The notes under the pieces are model-generated. The model ran no database searches, had not been told where the DNA came from, and was given only the letters and a program-made list of their open reading frames with translations. From positions 186,001 to 250,000 of the forward strand of contig JAHHIH010000002.1 in the NCBI GenBank assembly GCA_019358835.1: a stretch of 64,000 nucleotides of DNA, in the 5' to 3' direction. Shown one piece after another: positions 41,902 to 51,651 of the stretch. Position 1 is the first letter of the stretch. Every line of letters starts with the position of its first letter. This stretch comes from Tildeniella torsiva UHER 1998/13D. GTDB taxonomy: Bacteria; Cyanobacteriota; Cyanobacteriia; Phormidesmidales; Phormidesmidaceae. The position numbers and the translations under genes were made by a program.

Positions 41902-43273
41902 ATAAAAAATTAGGTGGTTGGGCTCGCTGCCATTGGTCTACCCGATCTAAATAAGGAAGCAAAAATATAAATCCGTAAAAAAACCAGTGGTAGACGTTAG
42001 CAGTGTGGTTATAAACCATTTGAGCAATAAAGGTTACGCCCTGATAGACAAAAGCACTTAGGGCCAGCTGACGTAAAAATGGATGAGTGAGCTGAAGAAA
42101 AACTCTGAATAGAGTAAACAATAACACCAACCGTAAGCCATACCAAAGGAAAAAGCCTATGGGCCCAATCTCTAAGCCAATGCGGCCCATCTCGTTCTCA
42201 AAATAGACTGGAATAATCTCTCCGGGAGACAGCCGAAACACCCGGCGAATAATACCGTTAGCCTGAAACGTAGCTCCCAAACCATAGCCGTCTAAACCCT
42301 TAAGATAAAAATTGTTGAAAGGTTGAGTAAATGGGTTTAAAATTCGATTAGCAAGACTGTCATTGGCATTTTCGACTCGAATCCAAAATGATTCAAAGGC
42401 CAGTCGCCCCCCCTGGTAAACTGCCAAAAAACTGACTATGCCTGGTAAAATCAGCTTACGCGCAATGCTAAAAAAGCTAGAGAAACTGGTTAAAGCGAGC
42501 AACAACCCATAGCCGGACACCAACAGCACAGAACCCAAGACAAGGCCGCGAGAACCAGTCATAAATGAAGTTACGGCAATTAGTCCTCCCTCGGCCAGGG
42601 TTAAGACTTGCCATAGGCGAGGCTGAGGGCGAGAGATTACGGGTAATAGCAGGCATAAGCATGCTAGTAAATAAGTTGCATAACCTGTCAAATAAGAAAA
42701 AGTGCCCGTTACCCTTACCGTATCTAATCCAGAACTCACCACCGCTGGGCCATCCTCGCCCCAAGCGTAAACATTGAGGGGGCTATCGGGGGGGCTAAAG
42801 AATTGAGCAATGGCTAAAATAGCCACCGGGATCAGTAACAGTAGATAGTTTCGAATAAATCTATACAGTTCTTCCTCAGTGTTAAACATCTGAGGTACCA
42901 GCCAAATGAGAGGCACGTAGAGAAAATAGCTCTTGAAGCCAAATAAACCAATTAGTGGTGATCCCAAGCTTGGGTTAAAAGCTTGCACTCCTCCCCAAAC
43001 GGCTATACAACCGATTAGTATCAAAAGAAAAGGTTTCTGGAAAAACAGCCGGGTCTGAACTGGAGACAGCAAGAAATAGCGCAAATAAGCGCCAATCAAA
43101 ACAAAATCCTTTAGGAAATAGATGAACTGGCTCGCTTGGGGAAGTACCCATTTTCGCAATGCTCCTTCTAGCACTACTAAGACCAAAACCGCTTTTACAG
43201 ACCGCTGCCAGTTTTGGGCCGATAGCAGCACTACGAGGCCAGTGGCCAGTAAACCTATAAAAAGATTAGTCAT
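41855..43273 (-). CDS. Multi-spanning O-antigen polymerase-like (Wzy/WaaL type) protein
   Basis: 472 residues with about ten to twelve hydrophobic helices ('MTNLFIGLLATGLVVLLSAQ', 'YLLLLIPVAILAIAQFF', 'LVLGSVLLVSGYGLLLALTS'), and a large loop between late helices with 'LKGLDGYGLGATFQANGIIRR' followed by 'ENEMGRIGLEIGPIGFFLWY', the typical O-antigen ligase/polymerase signature. It would polymerise lipid-linked repeat units on the periplasmic side. That role belongs to Wzx/Wzy pathways, yet the locus also has an ABC exporter and no Wzx flippase. ATGA overlap with the transferase before it. Confidence 0.8.
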   Translation of the reverse strand: MTNLFIGLLATGLVVLLSAQNWQRSVKAVLVLVVLEGALRKWVLPQASQFIYFLKDFVLIGAYLRYFLLSPVQTRLFFQKPFLLILIGCIAVWGGVQAFNPSLGSPLIGLFGFKSYFLYVPLIWLVPQMFNTEEELYRFIRNYLLLLIPVAILAIAQFFSPPDSPLNVYAWGEDGPAVVSSGLDTVRVTGTFSYLTGYATYLLACLCLLLPVISRPQPRLWQVLTLAEGGLIAVTSFMTGSRGLVLGSVLLVSGYGLLLALTSFSSFFSIARKLILPGIVSFLAVYQGGRLAFESFWIRVENANDSLANRILNPFTQPFNNFYLKGLDGYGLGATFQANGIIRRVFRLSPGEIIPVYFENEMGRIGLEIGPIGFFLWYGLRLVLLFTLFRVFLQLTHPFLRQLALSAFVYQGVTFIAQMVYNHTANVYHWFFYGFIFLLPYLDRVDQWQRAQPPNFLYGQPTHLSGASHQQP

Positions 43274-44292
43274 CGGCAGGCAGCCTCTAAAACTTGAAGA
43301 TACGCCTTAGCCACGGTTGTCTGTTGGTGCTTGGCTAAGTGACTAGGCGCATTAGCTCGGTAGCGACTGAGTAACTCCGGCTGAGTAAGTAGGTGGTAAA
43401 GCACCTGCCTCAAAGAGGCCTCATCACCATTGGGAAATGTAGTACCACAATCACCAATGGCATCTTTTAGCCCGCCTCCCGATGACCCAACGATGACGCA
43501 ACCACAGGCAATGCCTTCTAAGGCTACAACCCCAAACGGCTCATGCCAGCGGGAGGGAACAACCATAATTTGGTGTTCGTTGAGCAGGTGAACTAACTCA
43601 TCGCCAACTCTTGCGCCGACAAAATGAACCTGCTTATTGATCTGGAGATACTCAGCTTGCTGACGTAAGGCTGCCTCATCTTCACCCGTGCCAATTACAG
43701 TTAGCTGAGGATATAGGTTGTTGCTCTTAAGGTTTGCTATGGCGCTTAGCAGCAAATCTAAGCCTTTATCAGATACTAAACGTCCTAGAAACACTAATTC
43801 TTTAATACGTAAAATTTCTGGAAGATGACGAAACAAGTCTTCACGATAGGGGTTAGGAATTAGGGTAGATGGATGATTGAGATGAGCAGCAATAGGCTGA
43901 CTGATGGAAATTGAGGTGGCGAGCCTAACCATGCGAAGTTTTAGCCGGGTCAACCAAGTACGCTGTTGGCCAGGATGCTGAATCCAGGTTTGGTGACGAA
44001 TGACCCAGGGGGTGCGGGTGAGCCACAGTGCCCATGCTTGTTTGAGAATAATGCCATTTTGCAGGCACACATCACACCAGTGAATTAGCGCCAAGAATTG
44101 CAGCCCATTAGGTTGTCGGATCACTTCGAAGGGAAATGAGTTGCCGTGGACATCATTTGCAGTGCCGGGAGTTTGGGTAATTATCTTGACTTGATACCCG
44201 AATTGCATAAACTCACGAGCGAGGATTTCGGCATTGGTCTCGCTTCCCCCTAGGCTAGGGTAGAAAAAACGGGAGGCAATCAAAATGTTCAT
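43270..44292 (-). CDS. GT4 glycosyltransferase
   Basis: About 340 residues from ATG 44292, which overlaps the upstream methyltransferase stop (ATGA) and gives 'MNILIASRFFYPSLGGSETN', the standard GT4 start. Donor-site blocks: 'LVFLGRLVSDKGLDLLLSA', 'LTVIGTGEDEAALRQQA' and 'PSRWHEPFGVVALEGIACGC'. A longer frame from 44331 lies inside the methyltransferase gene. Part of the tightly packed leftward unit. Confidence 0.92.
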   Translation of the reverse strand: MNILIASRFFYPSLGGSETNAEILAREFMQFGYQVKIITQTPGTANDVHGNSFPFEVIRQPNGLQFLALIHWCDVCLQNGIILKQAWALWLTRTPWVIRHQTWIQHPGQQRTWLTRLKLRMVRLATSISISQPIAAHLNHPSTLIPNPYREDLFRHLPEILRIKELVFLGRLVSDKGLDLLLSAIANLKSNNLYPQLTVIGTGEDEAALRQQAEYLQINKQVHFVGARVGDELVHLLNEHQIMVVPSRWHEPFGVVALEGIACGCVIVGSSGGGLKDAIGDCGTTFPNGDEASLRQVLYHLLTQPELLSRYRANAPSHLAKHQQTTVAKAYLQVLEAACR

Positions 44293-44963
44293 GATTCGTC
44301 GGACTCTGACTGTCTGCGAATGAGCAGACACAAAATATCTCCGGGCAAATCATCTTTGAGGAAGAGAGATGAGATCACAGACAATAGCTTTAAGGCAGGG
44401 CGGGAGGTAACAGATGTCGTTTCGGGAAAAGTCCAGGTTTCGAAAATTTCTAACCCATGCATGGCAAGTAACCGTTGCAAGGGAGTAAGAAACACGGGAT
44501 AAATGTGGGTAGGTTCTCCTTTGGCATCAAATTGGCGAAGATTACCGGTCAGCAACAGCCGCAAACGACATAACACGGAATGCAGATTGGGTGTTGTAAG
44601 CAGGAAGTAGCCCTCAGGGGCTAATAGTTTTGAGACGTCATAAAAGAGCCTACCAGGATTTTCAAGATGCTCAATCACTTCAATAGAAGTGATAAGGTGG
44701 AAGACTTTGCCATCCAAGATGGAGTCTTCATAATCAAGATTGGCAGTAATAAATTGACCTTTGGTTGCCTGAAAACGATGGGGATCCTTATCGATCGCGT
44801 AAAGGTTCTCAAATCCAGCCATGCCCAGTCTTTCTAACCACGCTCCGGCGCCGGCACCAATATCCAGAATGATGGCGTGCTTATCAAACTGTGAGGATAT
44901 TTTTTCGGCTAAAGACGCATGAAGTCCTTTAACCATCGTATATTCAGTTAGGACAGCAGGCAT
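44289..44963 (-). CDS. Class I SAM-dependent methyltransferase
   Basis: 224 residues. SAM-binding motif I 'AIILDIGAGAGAWLERLGMAG' and motif with acidic ribose ligand 'NLYAIDKDPHRF', then 'VFHLITSIEVIEHLENPGRL' and 'LLAPEGYFLLTTPN', the UbiG-like order. It is followed at once by a glycosyltransferase and preceded by a second methyltransferase of similar design, so both probably methylate sugars of the same polymer. Confidence 0.88.
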   Translation of the reverse strand: MPAVLTEYTMVKGLHASLAEKISSQFDKHAIILDIGAGAGAWLERLGMAGFENLYAIDKDPHRFQATKGQFITANLDYEDSILDGKVFHLITSIEVIEHLENPGRLFYDVSKLLAPEGYFLLTTPNLHSVLCRLRLLLTGNLRQFDAKGEPTHIYPVFLTPLQRLLAMHGLEIFETWTFPETTSVTSRPALKLLSVISSLFLKDDLPGDILCLLIRRQSESDES

Positions 44964-44987
44964 AAAATTATCCGTGTTGCTAAATTA

Positions 44988-45686
44988 TTATGGCTTTTGG
45001 CTAATGGCCAAAATGTTATCGCTAAAGCATAGCCCGCCCAGGGAAACCAACGGCAAGCTCTGCCAGTGATGGCGGGGGAATTTAGGGATTTTTCCGACAC
45101 AAGTGAATACAAACTGGGGTGAGCAGAAACCAGCTTCATTCAATATACGGGAAAGGTCTTTTCGTATCAATGCTGTGATGTGTGCTGGATAGGACAAGTT
45201 ACCAAAGTCAACAAAATGTCCCTGATAGATTAGTGCCAAGACTGCCCGCCAGCTCTCATTGTTAGGTGTACTGAATATCAGGAGACCATCAGGCTTAAGC
45301 AATCGAAACCATTCCCGCACAATAGCTCTGGGGTTTTCGAGATGCTCGATAACTTCTGCTGAAACAATTACATCGAAGGTTTCGGCTTCCAGGTTCAACG
45401 GGTTATTAAGATCAGCTTGAATCCATTGAACGGCAGAATCAATAGATTCAGGGCGAGGCTGTATATCTGTGGCAGTAATGGATTGGAATTGCTTCAAGTT
45501 AAGCAACTGCTGAATTAGTAATCCCTGTCCGGCTCCCCAGTCCAGTACAGTTCCAGTCGCTGAACGGTTCAGTAGTGCTCTTTTAAAGCAGGTATAGATG
45601 GCTTCGCTACTGATACCAGCGCTTGCTTCGGCAGCCTGTTGCCGATGTTGATACAGCGCCGCAGGAATTAAAGCTGGCTCATTCAT
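44988..45686 (-). CDS. Class I SAM-dependent methyltransferase
   Basis: 232 residues. Motif I 'GTVLDWGAGQGLLIQQLL', acidic 'SITATDIQPRPESID', then 'FDVIVSAEVIEHLENPRAIV' and 'LLKPDGLLIFSTPNNESWRA'. The IEHLENP segment is shared with the next gene, so the pair may be an old duplication. ATGA overlap with the gene before. Possible O-methylation of a sugar residue. Confidence 0.88.
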   Translation of the reverse strand: MNEPALIPAALYQHRQQAAEASAGISSEAIYTCFKRALLNRSATGTVLDWGAGQGLLIQQLLNLKQFQSITATDIQPRPESIDSAVQWIQADLNNPLNLEAETFDVIVSAEVIEHLENPRAIVREWFRLLKPDGLLIFSTPNNESWRAVLALIYQGHFVDFGNLSYPAHITALIRKDLSRILNEAGFCSPQFVFTCVGKIPKFPRHHWQSLPLVSLGGLCFSDNILAISQKP

Positions 45687-46795
45687 GGTTGCGCGAGTTC
45701 CAAGTCTGACAAGAGCATATAGTAGGTTTTTGCTTGTGCCGATAAGCTGTGCGTCTGATACCAGTTGTAAGCATTGTCTGCGATCGCCTGCATCAATGCC
45801 ATATCTTTTTTCTCAGTATTATATTGGTCTGGTAAGGCGTAATGCTGGCCAGGTTGCAACCCCTCTTCGGGATCATCGGCCACCATGGCGCTAATGGGAA
45901 CGACTCCATGGGCACAGTACGCTGCGAAAATCGTAGATTTGCCAAGGAATGCAGGATTGTAGCTAAAAAACCCTGCAATCGACTCAGAGAGAATGGCAGA
46001 TATTTCTTCACTAGTAAGGCAACCTGTAGCGGCAATCGGCACTTTAGCTATACTGGTAGGAATCGAGTCGAGGGGTGGGCCAATGTCGAGAATCTGTTGA
46101 ATATCGAGGTATCGACAAATTTGATGCAATTGTTCTGAGAAATTTTTGTAGACCTTAGTACGTTTGCTATGTCCTCCAAAGATGACAAGGCGATGGGCAC
46201 GTTCAGACAAGGTTGAAGGGTTTCGTAGTTCGCCTACTGTTGAGAATACAGGAAGTGTCGGAATAGTCGTAAACCTCTCTGAGGTATAGCTCTGAAGTAG
46301 CTCTGCGTAGGAACGCTTGCTGGTAAGGATGCGATCGCTTGCTCTCACCAAATGTTTTACTAAATCTTTTTGAAGTGCAGATAGCCAAAAAGCGCTCGTC
46401 CAAATTGGGCCAGAAGCAGAAATTTCATGAAATATCGTAACTAAGTTCGCTTTTTGATCTTGATGTTTCCAAGCTCTTAATCCATCGATTAACCATGATG
46501 GACACCCACGCTTAGCATAACCATAACCTACATAGTGTAGAAGGATTGGTTTTACAGAATTTATCTGAGCTAGTTGAAGGCAAACAGATGCCGCCGATCG
46601 ATCGACAATCTTTGTAATCTGAAATCCCTCTAATGCTTCATTACCTACCCAATCTGGGTCTCCAATCAAAAAATGAGTATCAAGTCCATAGTCTAGATGA
46701 AGTTGCCGCGCTAGGTTGAAAGCGTAGTCACCTACTCCATCAACAGTAGGTGGAAGGCGTGGAACTATGGATATTATTGATTGTGAGGTACCCAC
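45683..46795 (-). CDS. Glycosyltransferase-like protein (degenerate GT-B)
   Basis: 370 residues. The opening 'IISIVPRLPPTVDGVGDYAF' and 'LHLDYGLDTHFLIG' match GT4 acceptor domains, and 'KANLVTIFHEI' and 'RLVIFGGHSKRTKVYKN' fit the fold. The donor-site E-x7-E motif is not recognisable: the place reads 'YNPAFLGKSTIFAAYCAHGV'. It may use a different donor, or be inactive. Position inside the unit, with an ATGA overlap downstream, shows it is maintained. Confidence in the fold is good, in activity low. Confidence 0.7.
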   Translation of the reverse strand: MGTSQSIISIVPRLPPTVDGVGDYAFNLARQLHLDYGLDTHFLIGDPDWVGNEALEGFQITKIVDRSAASVCLQLAQINSVKPILLHYVGYGYAKRGCPSWLIDGLRAWKHQDQKANLVTIFHEISASGPIWTSAFWLSALQKDLVKHLVRASDRILTSKRSYAELLQSYTSERFTTIPTLPVFSTVGELRNPSTLSERAHRLVIFGGHSKRTKVYKNFSEQLHQICRYLDIQQILDIGPPLDSIPTSIAKVPIAATGCLTSEEISAILSESIAGFFSYNPAFLGKSTIFAAYCAHGVVPISAMVADDPEEGLQPGQHYALPDQYNTEKKDMALMQAIADNAYNWYQTHSLSAQAKTYYMLLSDLELAQP

Positions 46796-46803
46796 TTTGC
46801 TAT

Positions 46804-47679
46804 TTATTTAACGTAGTTATATAGATGAAGTTCATGATATGCAATTTTTTCTGCCGCTTTAATTTCTTCAGCATCTCGATTCTTATATTTCCCAATGGAC
46901 TTCACTGAAGCCTGCCTAAACCTTTTCTGAAGCCGCTGGTCAAAGTTAGCACCAATATAGCGAACAATTTTTTCTCCGAAAACTATAGGCTCATGCACTA
47001 GGTCTTCGTACTTGATTTTTAGGATTCGTCCACTCAACAGAACGCTATCTTGTGAGAAAAAGCTCTCACAGTGATGCACCATCTCTTTCCACATCCAAAT
47101 GGAGCGAATATAGGGAGAAGCCTCTATAAAATCACTGGCTTTGTTAACTGAAACCCACCAAGGTATCCAGAAGTCTTGATACTGATAGCCTAGTGATGAT
47201 TCTGATGTATAGAGTGTCCTAAGACTTTTATTAGTTAATACGTCATATTTCTTGACTAACGAGTTTGCACAATCACGGCCATCTCGGTATAAATATATAA
47301 TCTTGCAGTTGGGTAATGCTCTATAGAGAAAATCGGGTGCAAAGCTAAAAAATGGCTCTTTATAAATTAATCTTTGTAGCTGTCTTCGCCGTTGAAATAA
47401 TTCTTTGGCCTCCTTAAACCCAATAGAGCCGCTTATCAGATTATGAATTGCCCTAATTCTAGAGTTGGGAATAGAACTAAGATAGACACTCAAAGTAGAC
47501 GCTAATGCATACTCTAAACAGCAGTTTATTTGATCGGGCAACTGCTGGGCCGCAAGATGAGCTATAGGTACAGGAAAAGAGATGCCTGATAAACATTCAG
47601 TATAGGGAAGTGAATTTAAGCAATGCATTAAATAGGTTGTTCCTGATCTTGGACAACCTATCACAAAGAACGTATTCAT
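46804..47679 (-). CDS. PAPS-dependent sulfotransferase
   Basis: About 291 residues from ATG 47679. The 5'-phosphosulfate loop is 'FFVIGCPRSGTTYLMHCLN' and the 3'-phosphate motif 'KIIYLYRDGRDCANSLVKKY'; both are textbook Sulfotransfer motifs. It would put sulfate on a sugar of the polysaccharide in the cytosol. First gene of the leftward unit ending at 38215, and 8 bases from the next gene. Base composition turns AT-rich from here upstream. A longer frame from 47718 is not needed. Confidence 0.9.
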   Translation of the reverse strand: MNTFFVIGCPRSGTTYLMHCLNSLPYTECLSGISFPVPIAHLAAQQLPDQINCCLEYALASTLSVYLSSIPNSRIRAIHNLISGSIGFKEAKELFQRRRQLQRLIYKEPFFSFAPDFLYRALPNCKIIYLYRDGRDCANSLVKKYDVLTNKSLRTLYTSESSLGYQYQDFWIPWWVSVNKASDFIEASPYIRSIWMWKEMVHHCESFFSQDSVLLSGRILKIKYEDLVHEPIVFGEKIVRYIGANFDQRLQKRFRQASVKSIGKYKNRDAEEIKAAEKIAYHELHLYNYVK

Positions 47680-48050
47680 CAAATCATTACTTCTTACTGA
47701 GCTTTTATACACCCTCAAAGGATTTATTGAGGAACATCAGAAACAGAAAAAGCGAACGAGGCACGAGACCACAACACCTGCAACTTTAAGTCGATAAGGT
47801 TTTAAGCCAACAAAAACTTTGGGAGGTTAAAATCCGTTATCAAAAATTGAAAGAAAGGAAAGAAGTTTTATCTGATCAGAATGACCAATTTTCTAGCAAT
47901 CATTTTACTCTATCCTAAGGTGATTCTATGAGAACCAGTGCAAAAACCAAGGCAATTGAGAACTAAGCAATGCTTTTTCTAGGCTACAAACCTAGTACAC
48001 TACTCAAAAGGGTGAAACTTGAACTTACTTAGAGCTTAGCCTAAAATCTT
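47680..48050. other. Intergenic region, likely promoter of the unit 47679-38215
   Basis: 371 AT-rich noncoding bases between two leftward transcription units. GGTTTTAA near 47794 and TTAAAATCC near 47827 form an imperfect stem, and TCTGATCAGA near 47872 is a palindrome, but neither is a clear terminator. No gene was recognised. Confidence 0.4.
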
Positions 48051-49136
48051 CTACAGAAGCTTATTATACATATCTATCCGTTGCTGATAGCATAAAGTAT
48101 AGTCAGTCTTTTTCAGCTTTTCTCTACCTCTTTGGCCATAAATTTTTGCCTCTTGTGGATGCTTTAATACCCAAACTAAAGCATTATAAATCGCTTCGGA
48201 ATTGCAGCAAGGTATTTTTATTCCATCTACATGATGCTCAATGAACTCATCCGCAATTCCAACTGATGTCGTAATAATTGGAATTCCCGATGCCATTGCC
48301 TCTGTCACTACCTTTCCAAATCCTTCATAGCGAGATGGAAAGACAAACACATTATGATCTAGGTAAATTTGAGGAAGATTCTCGTGATCAATGCTAGAAA
48401 TGATTTTGACAAACTTACTTAATGAATCAGAAAAATATTTGCACACGGCTTCTTCCTCAATTCTGATTCCCACGAAGGTTACTGAAAAGCTACAATTGGT
48501 TTCAACTAACTTCTCTAAGGCGTCAATTAAATAATGAATGCCTTTTCTTTCATTCCACACTCCCACATAAAGAATTTTGAGCGTATTTAAGCAAGAAGGT
48601 TTTGGTAAATGGCTAAAATATTGGGGTAATACGTGGTGAAAAATAGAAATTTTACTTTCAGGGAATTTAAACTTATTTCTGATGTATTCTTTTTCTTTAT
48701 TTGTTAGCGCAACTATGTGATCAGCAGTTCTTAGGCTTAGCGCAACTAAACTCAGATTTATATGGCCCCAAACAATACGTGTTTTAAGGGGAATACTATC
48801 TCTGTATCGAAGCCTAGAATCAAATTCCATATGTTCTAGACCAGAACTTCGGATTACAATTTTTAAGTTTTTTCTGTTTCTAAGCAATCCCAATAGCCAG
48901 GTGTCTCCAGTGCAAGCGTCTACTATGTCAAAACTTCTATCTTTGACATATCGGTACAAAAAATAGGGGAATAAAAAATGATATGTGCGTTTGCTGCGAA
49001 ATTTTGGCAGATCGTCATATGTAAAATATTCAACATTTATGCCTCGCTTTTGCAACTCGCTTCCTATCCTTATCATGCTGCCTGATGCACCTGAGCTGGC
49101 ATCCATATTGCCGTGATAAGTCATGAGGATGTTCAT
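48051..49136 (-). CDS. GT4 glycosyltransferase
   Basis: 361 residues. Start 'MNILMTYHGNMDASSGASGS' with the acceptor loop, 'SFDIVDACTGDTWLLGLL', donor blocks 'LKILYVGVWNERKGIHYLIDA' and 'PSRYEGFGKVVTEAMASGIP'. Strongly AT-rich codon use unlike the transferases nearer 40 kb, and Lys/Ile/Phe-rich, which suggests a separate origin. Last gene of the unit 48051-51651. Confidence 0.92.
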   Translation of the reverse strand: MNILMTYHGNMDASSGASGSMIRIGSELQKRGINVEYFTYDDLPKFRSKRTYHFLFPYFLYRYVKDRSFDIVDACTGDTWLLGLLRNRKNLKIVIRSSGLEHMEFDSRLRYRDSIPLKTRIVWGHINLSLVALSLRTADHIVALTNKEKEYIRNKFKFPESKISIFHHVLPQYFSHLPKPSCLNTLKILYVGVWNERKGIHYLIDALEKLVETNCSFSVTFVGIRIEEEAVCKYFSDSLSKFVKIISSIDHENLPQIYLDHNVFVFPSRYEGFGKVVTEAMASGIPIITTSVGIADEFIEHHVDGIKIPCCNSEAIYNALVWVLKHPQEAKIYGQRGREKLKKTDYTLCYQQRIDMYNKLL

Positions 49137-49152
49137 AAAACTTATAATGTAG

Positions 49153-49767
49153 TTATTGAACTTTAGCTATTACAGTAATACTATCCACTGTATCTACTAC
49201 TCTCCATGGAGCGTAAAGACCCGAAAAAATTTCATGGCATAGCCTAACAGGGCCGACTTTGGAATTGAGATCAGGTCGCGCATCGCATATCTGACTATCG
49301 TGGAATGCCATTACCCCGTTATCTGAAAGGAGAGGTGCCCAAGCTTTAAAGTCTTGTAGCACAGAAGTGTAGTCATGTTGTGCATCTATAAAAATCAGAT
49401 CAGCACTGGTATTTAGTGAGCAAGTTTTAGCTGCTTCAATAGAAGTTTTTTTGACGAATTTAGTTTTTCCTTTGTGACAATCTAGATTCTTTCTTGCGAT
49501 ATACTCAGTTGTCGAAAAATTTAGTACTCTCTCTATTTTTAAGGACTTAAAGTATGGATCAACTAAGTATAGAATTCCATGAATATCCATGTTTTCGCAA
49601 ATTATTTTGCTTGCTGCACCTTCAAAAACTCCAACCTCAACAACACATTTTTTCCCCTTTGCTAAAAGACCTAAGAAAGAAAGCTCGTCCTTTGTATCGG
49701 AAGTTTTTGCGCTGCGAAACCCCAAGGTAAAAGACAAGAAATCTAATGTCTTACTGGCCATACTCAT
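49153..49767 (-). CDS. Class I SAM-dependent methyltransferase (Methyltransf_24 type)
   Basis: 204 residues. 'KKCVVEVGVFEGAASKIICEN' is the SAM-binding loop, 'GILYLVDPYFKSLKIER' carries the acidic ligand, and 'SADLIFIDAQHDYTSVLQDFK' with 'LLSDNGVMAFHDSQI' is typical of the catechol-O-methyltransferase-like group found in glycan clusters. Substrate unknown, perhaps a sugar hydroxyl. AT-rich like its neighbours. Confidence 0.85.
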   Translation of the reverse strand: MSMASKTLDFLSFTLGFRSAKTSDTKDELSFLGLLAKGKKCVVEVGVFEGAASKIICENMDIHGILYLVDPYFKSLKIERVLNFSTTEYIARKNLDCHKGKTKFVKKTSIEAAKTCSLNTSADLIFIDAQHDYTSVLQDFKAWAPLLSDNGVMAFHDSQICDARPDLNSKVGPVRLCHEIFSGLYAPWRVVDTVDSITVIAKVQ

Positions 49768-49777
49768 CTTTCCTATT

Positions 49778-50665
49778 TCAATTCAAGAATTTTGATTCTT
49801 TATGAATGGCTAAAATATCAGTCTGATTATAGTTTGTAGAGCTGTTATCAATTTCTACAACTTTGACGTCTTTGGAATTTATTCTCAGGTTTTTTGGAGA
49901 ATTGTGAGAATGAGGAAAATCAGCAGGCTTACAGTAAAAAACCTTTAGATTTAGCGACTTTAGGTATTCGATAAACTGTTGGGCGGATATATTTGACCTG
50001 TTGAGATTTTCAGGAGATATCTCTATGTACAGCGCTTCTATCTTGCCAGTTCTAATGCTCTCTGAAGCGCCTTGAATTGCAAAGGGTTCCCATCCTTCAA
50101 TATCGATTTTCATGAAGTTTACTTTATGTATATTGTGCGATTCGATGTAATCATCAAGGACTAAATTTTCTATCACGTAATCGCCTTTACTATCAATATA
50201 TGACATTCCTAATTGTTGAGTTACGATCTTGATTCTTGAAGTGCCAGCTTCATTGCTCACACAGGAATTGCTTATATAAAATCTTTGCCCTTTGTGTAAC
50301 CCAATGGACTTTAATAGAATTTTGTAAACTTCTGGATTTGCCTCAAACAGATGATAGCCAATATCAAAGTCTTTCAATAAAGCAGCGACTCCAAATGAGC
50401 AAAATCCGAAATTAGCACCTACATCAAAGAATATACCGCCTCGCTCCATAAAAGAGACTGCGAGATCGAAAAAAGATGGTTCAAACTGCCTTTTAATTAA
50501 GCAATTTCTTGGATTCGGATCTAAGATATCAGCCCAGGCCTTGGCTGAACTGTTAAATTCAACGACTTGCAATCTGGAGCTGGGAAAAAACCACAGAAGT
50601 AAAATCACAAGTTTGTGTCTTCGCAAAAAAGGAGGCAGTAAGGTTAGGAGTTTGCTAAGATTCAT
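49778..50665 (-). CDS. FkbM family methyltransferase
   Basis: About 295 residues from ATG 50665. FkbM signature: 'GIFFDVGANFGFCSFGVAAL', 'YHLFEANPEVYKILLKSI', 'LDDYIESHNIHKVNFMKIDI' and 'GWEPFAIQGASESIRTGKIE'. FkbM enzymes O-methylate sugars or macrolides and are frequent in cyanobacterial exopolysaccharide clusters. Its codon use is AT-rich. Confidence 0.92.
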   Translation of the reverse strand: MNLSKLLTLLPPFLRRHKLVILLLWFFPSSRLQVVEFNSSAKAWADILDPNPRNCLIKRQFEPSFFDLAVSFMERGGIFFDVGANFGFCSFGVAALLKDFDIGYHLFEANPEVYKILLKSIGLHKGQRFYISNSCVSNEAGTSRIKIVTQQLGMSYIDSKGDYVIENLVLDDYIESHNIHKVNFMKIDIEGWEPFAIQGASESIRTGKIEALYIEISPENLNRSNISAQQFIEYLKSLNLKVFYCKPADFPHSHNSPKNLRINSKDVKVVEIDNSSTNYNQTDILAIHKESKFLN

Positions 50666-50736
50666 TGATTGCAAAAAAACTTTTTATTCTTAGGCATTAA
50701 AGTGCATGGCTATGGTCATGCTTTTTCGGAAAATTC

Positions 50737-51651
50737 TTAACGATGAAAAAAAACTGAGAACTTGTACGAGACATAGGGAAACCCAAGTGAATACGGATGC
50801 GCAGCTAGTTCTTTTAACACCGTTAATTTTCCTATAGGTTTAAGCCTGATACCATACTCACTTTTGAAGAGATGTTTCCACTCTCTAGAAGCTTCCTCTT
50901 GCTTAATTTCGGGTATGGTTGAGCTTTTATTTAGCTTATGGCAGCGGAAGTAGCCTAGATAATCATCAATTTTCAAAAACTTCCCATATGAATACAAACG
51001 TCCAAAAAATTCTAAATCCATTGCAAATTGGAGTTCTTCTTTTAGAAGCCCAGCCTGCACCATTGCAGATCTTTTCCAAAGAGTAGTTTCTGAGCAAATA
51101 ACGTATTGGGTAACTTCGGGGTCAAAAGGTGGGAGAAGAGAAAATCCAGTGACTTGGCTTCTCTCATTGATCAAAATTCTGTTGCCATGGGCCAACGAGT
51201 ATGCCGAGCTTTTATGGAGTAACCGGGTGACTTTCTTTAGAGTATCTGCTGTATACAAGTCATCGCTGTTGATCCAGCCAAGAATAGATCCGGTGCTTAC
51301 TTTCAAGCCTTTGTTAACTGCGTGGGCCTGCCCTTTATCTAATTCGCTAACCCAGTAAGCAAGGTAAGGCTCATATTGTTTGATTATTTCCACTGAATCG
51401 TCGGTGCTTCCTCCATCAATGATTATGTATTCTAGATTTGGATATCCCTGAAGTAATACTGAGCGAATTGTTTCTTCTAGGAATTGTCCTTGGTTGTAAC
51501 TTGGGGTTATAACACTAACGCGCGGCCACTCTGAACCATCGGACATGTACTTTGAAGACGGTTGACTGGCTTTTGTCCAAGGCCACCCTACTTTACCTGC
51601 TGGAGGTTGAGGTAAATCTGTAAGCATCAGAGGGCCGTATTTTTCTTTCAT
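50737..51651 (-). CDS. GT2 family glycosyltransferase
   Basis: About 304 residues from ATG 51651. GT-A fold: 'RVSVITPSYNQGQFLEETIR', 'NLEYIIIDGGSTDDSVEII' with the nucleotide-binding Asp, 'VSELDKGQAHAVNKGLKVS', and the metal DXD-like 'GWINSDDLYTADTL'. A later ATG (51627) is also possible. First gene of the unit 51651-48051. The N-terminal 'LTDLPQPPAGKVGWPWT' appears before the catalytic domain in several cyanobacterial homologues. Confidence 0.92.
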   Translation of the reverse strand: MKEKYGPLMLTDLPQPPAGKVGWPWTKASQPSSKYMSDGSEWPRVSVITPSYNQGQFLEETIRSVLLQGYPNLEYIIIDGGSTDDSVEIIKQYEPYLAYWVSELDKGQAHAVNKGLKVSTGSILGWINSDDLYTADTLKKVTRLLHKSSAYSLAHGNRILINERSQVTGFSLLPPFDPEVTQYVICSETTLWKRSAMVQAGLLKEELQFAMDLEFFGRLYSYGKFLKIDDYLGYFRCHKLNKSSTIPEIKQEEASREWKHLFKSEYGIRLKPIGKLTVLKELAAHPYSLGFPYVSYKFSVFFHR

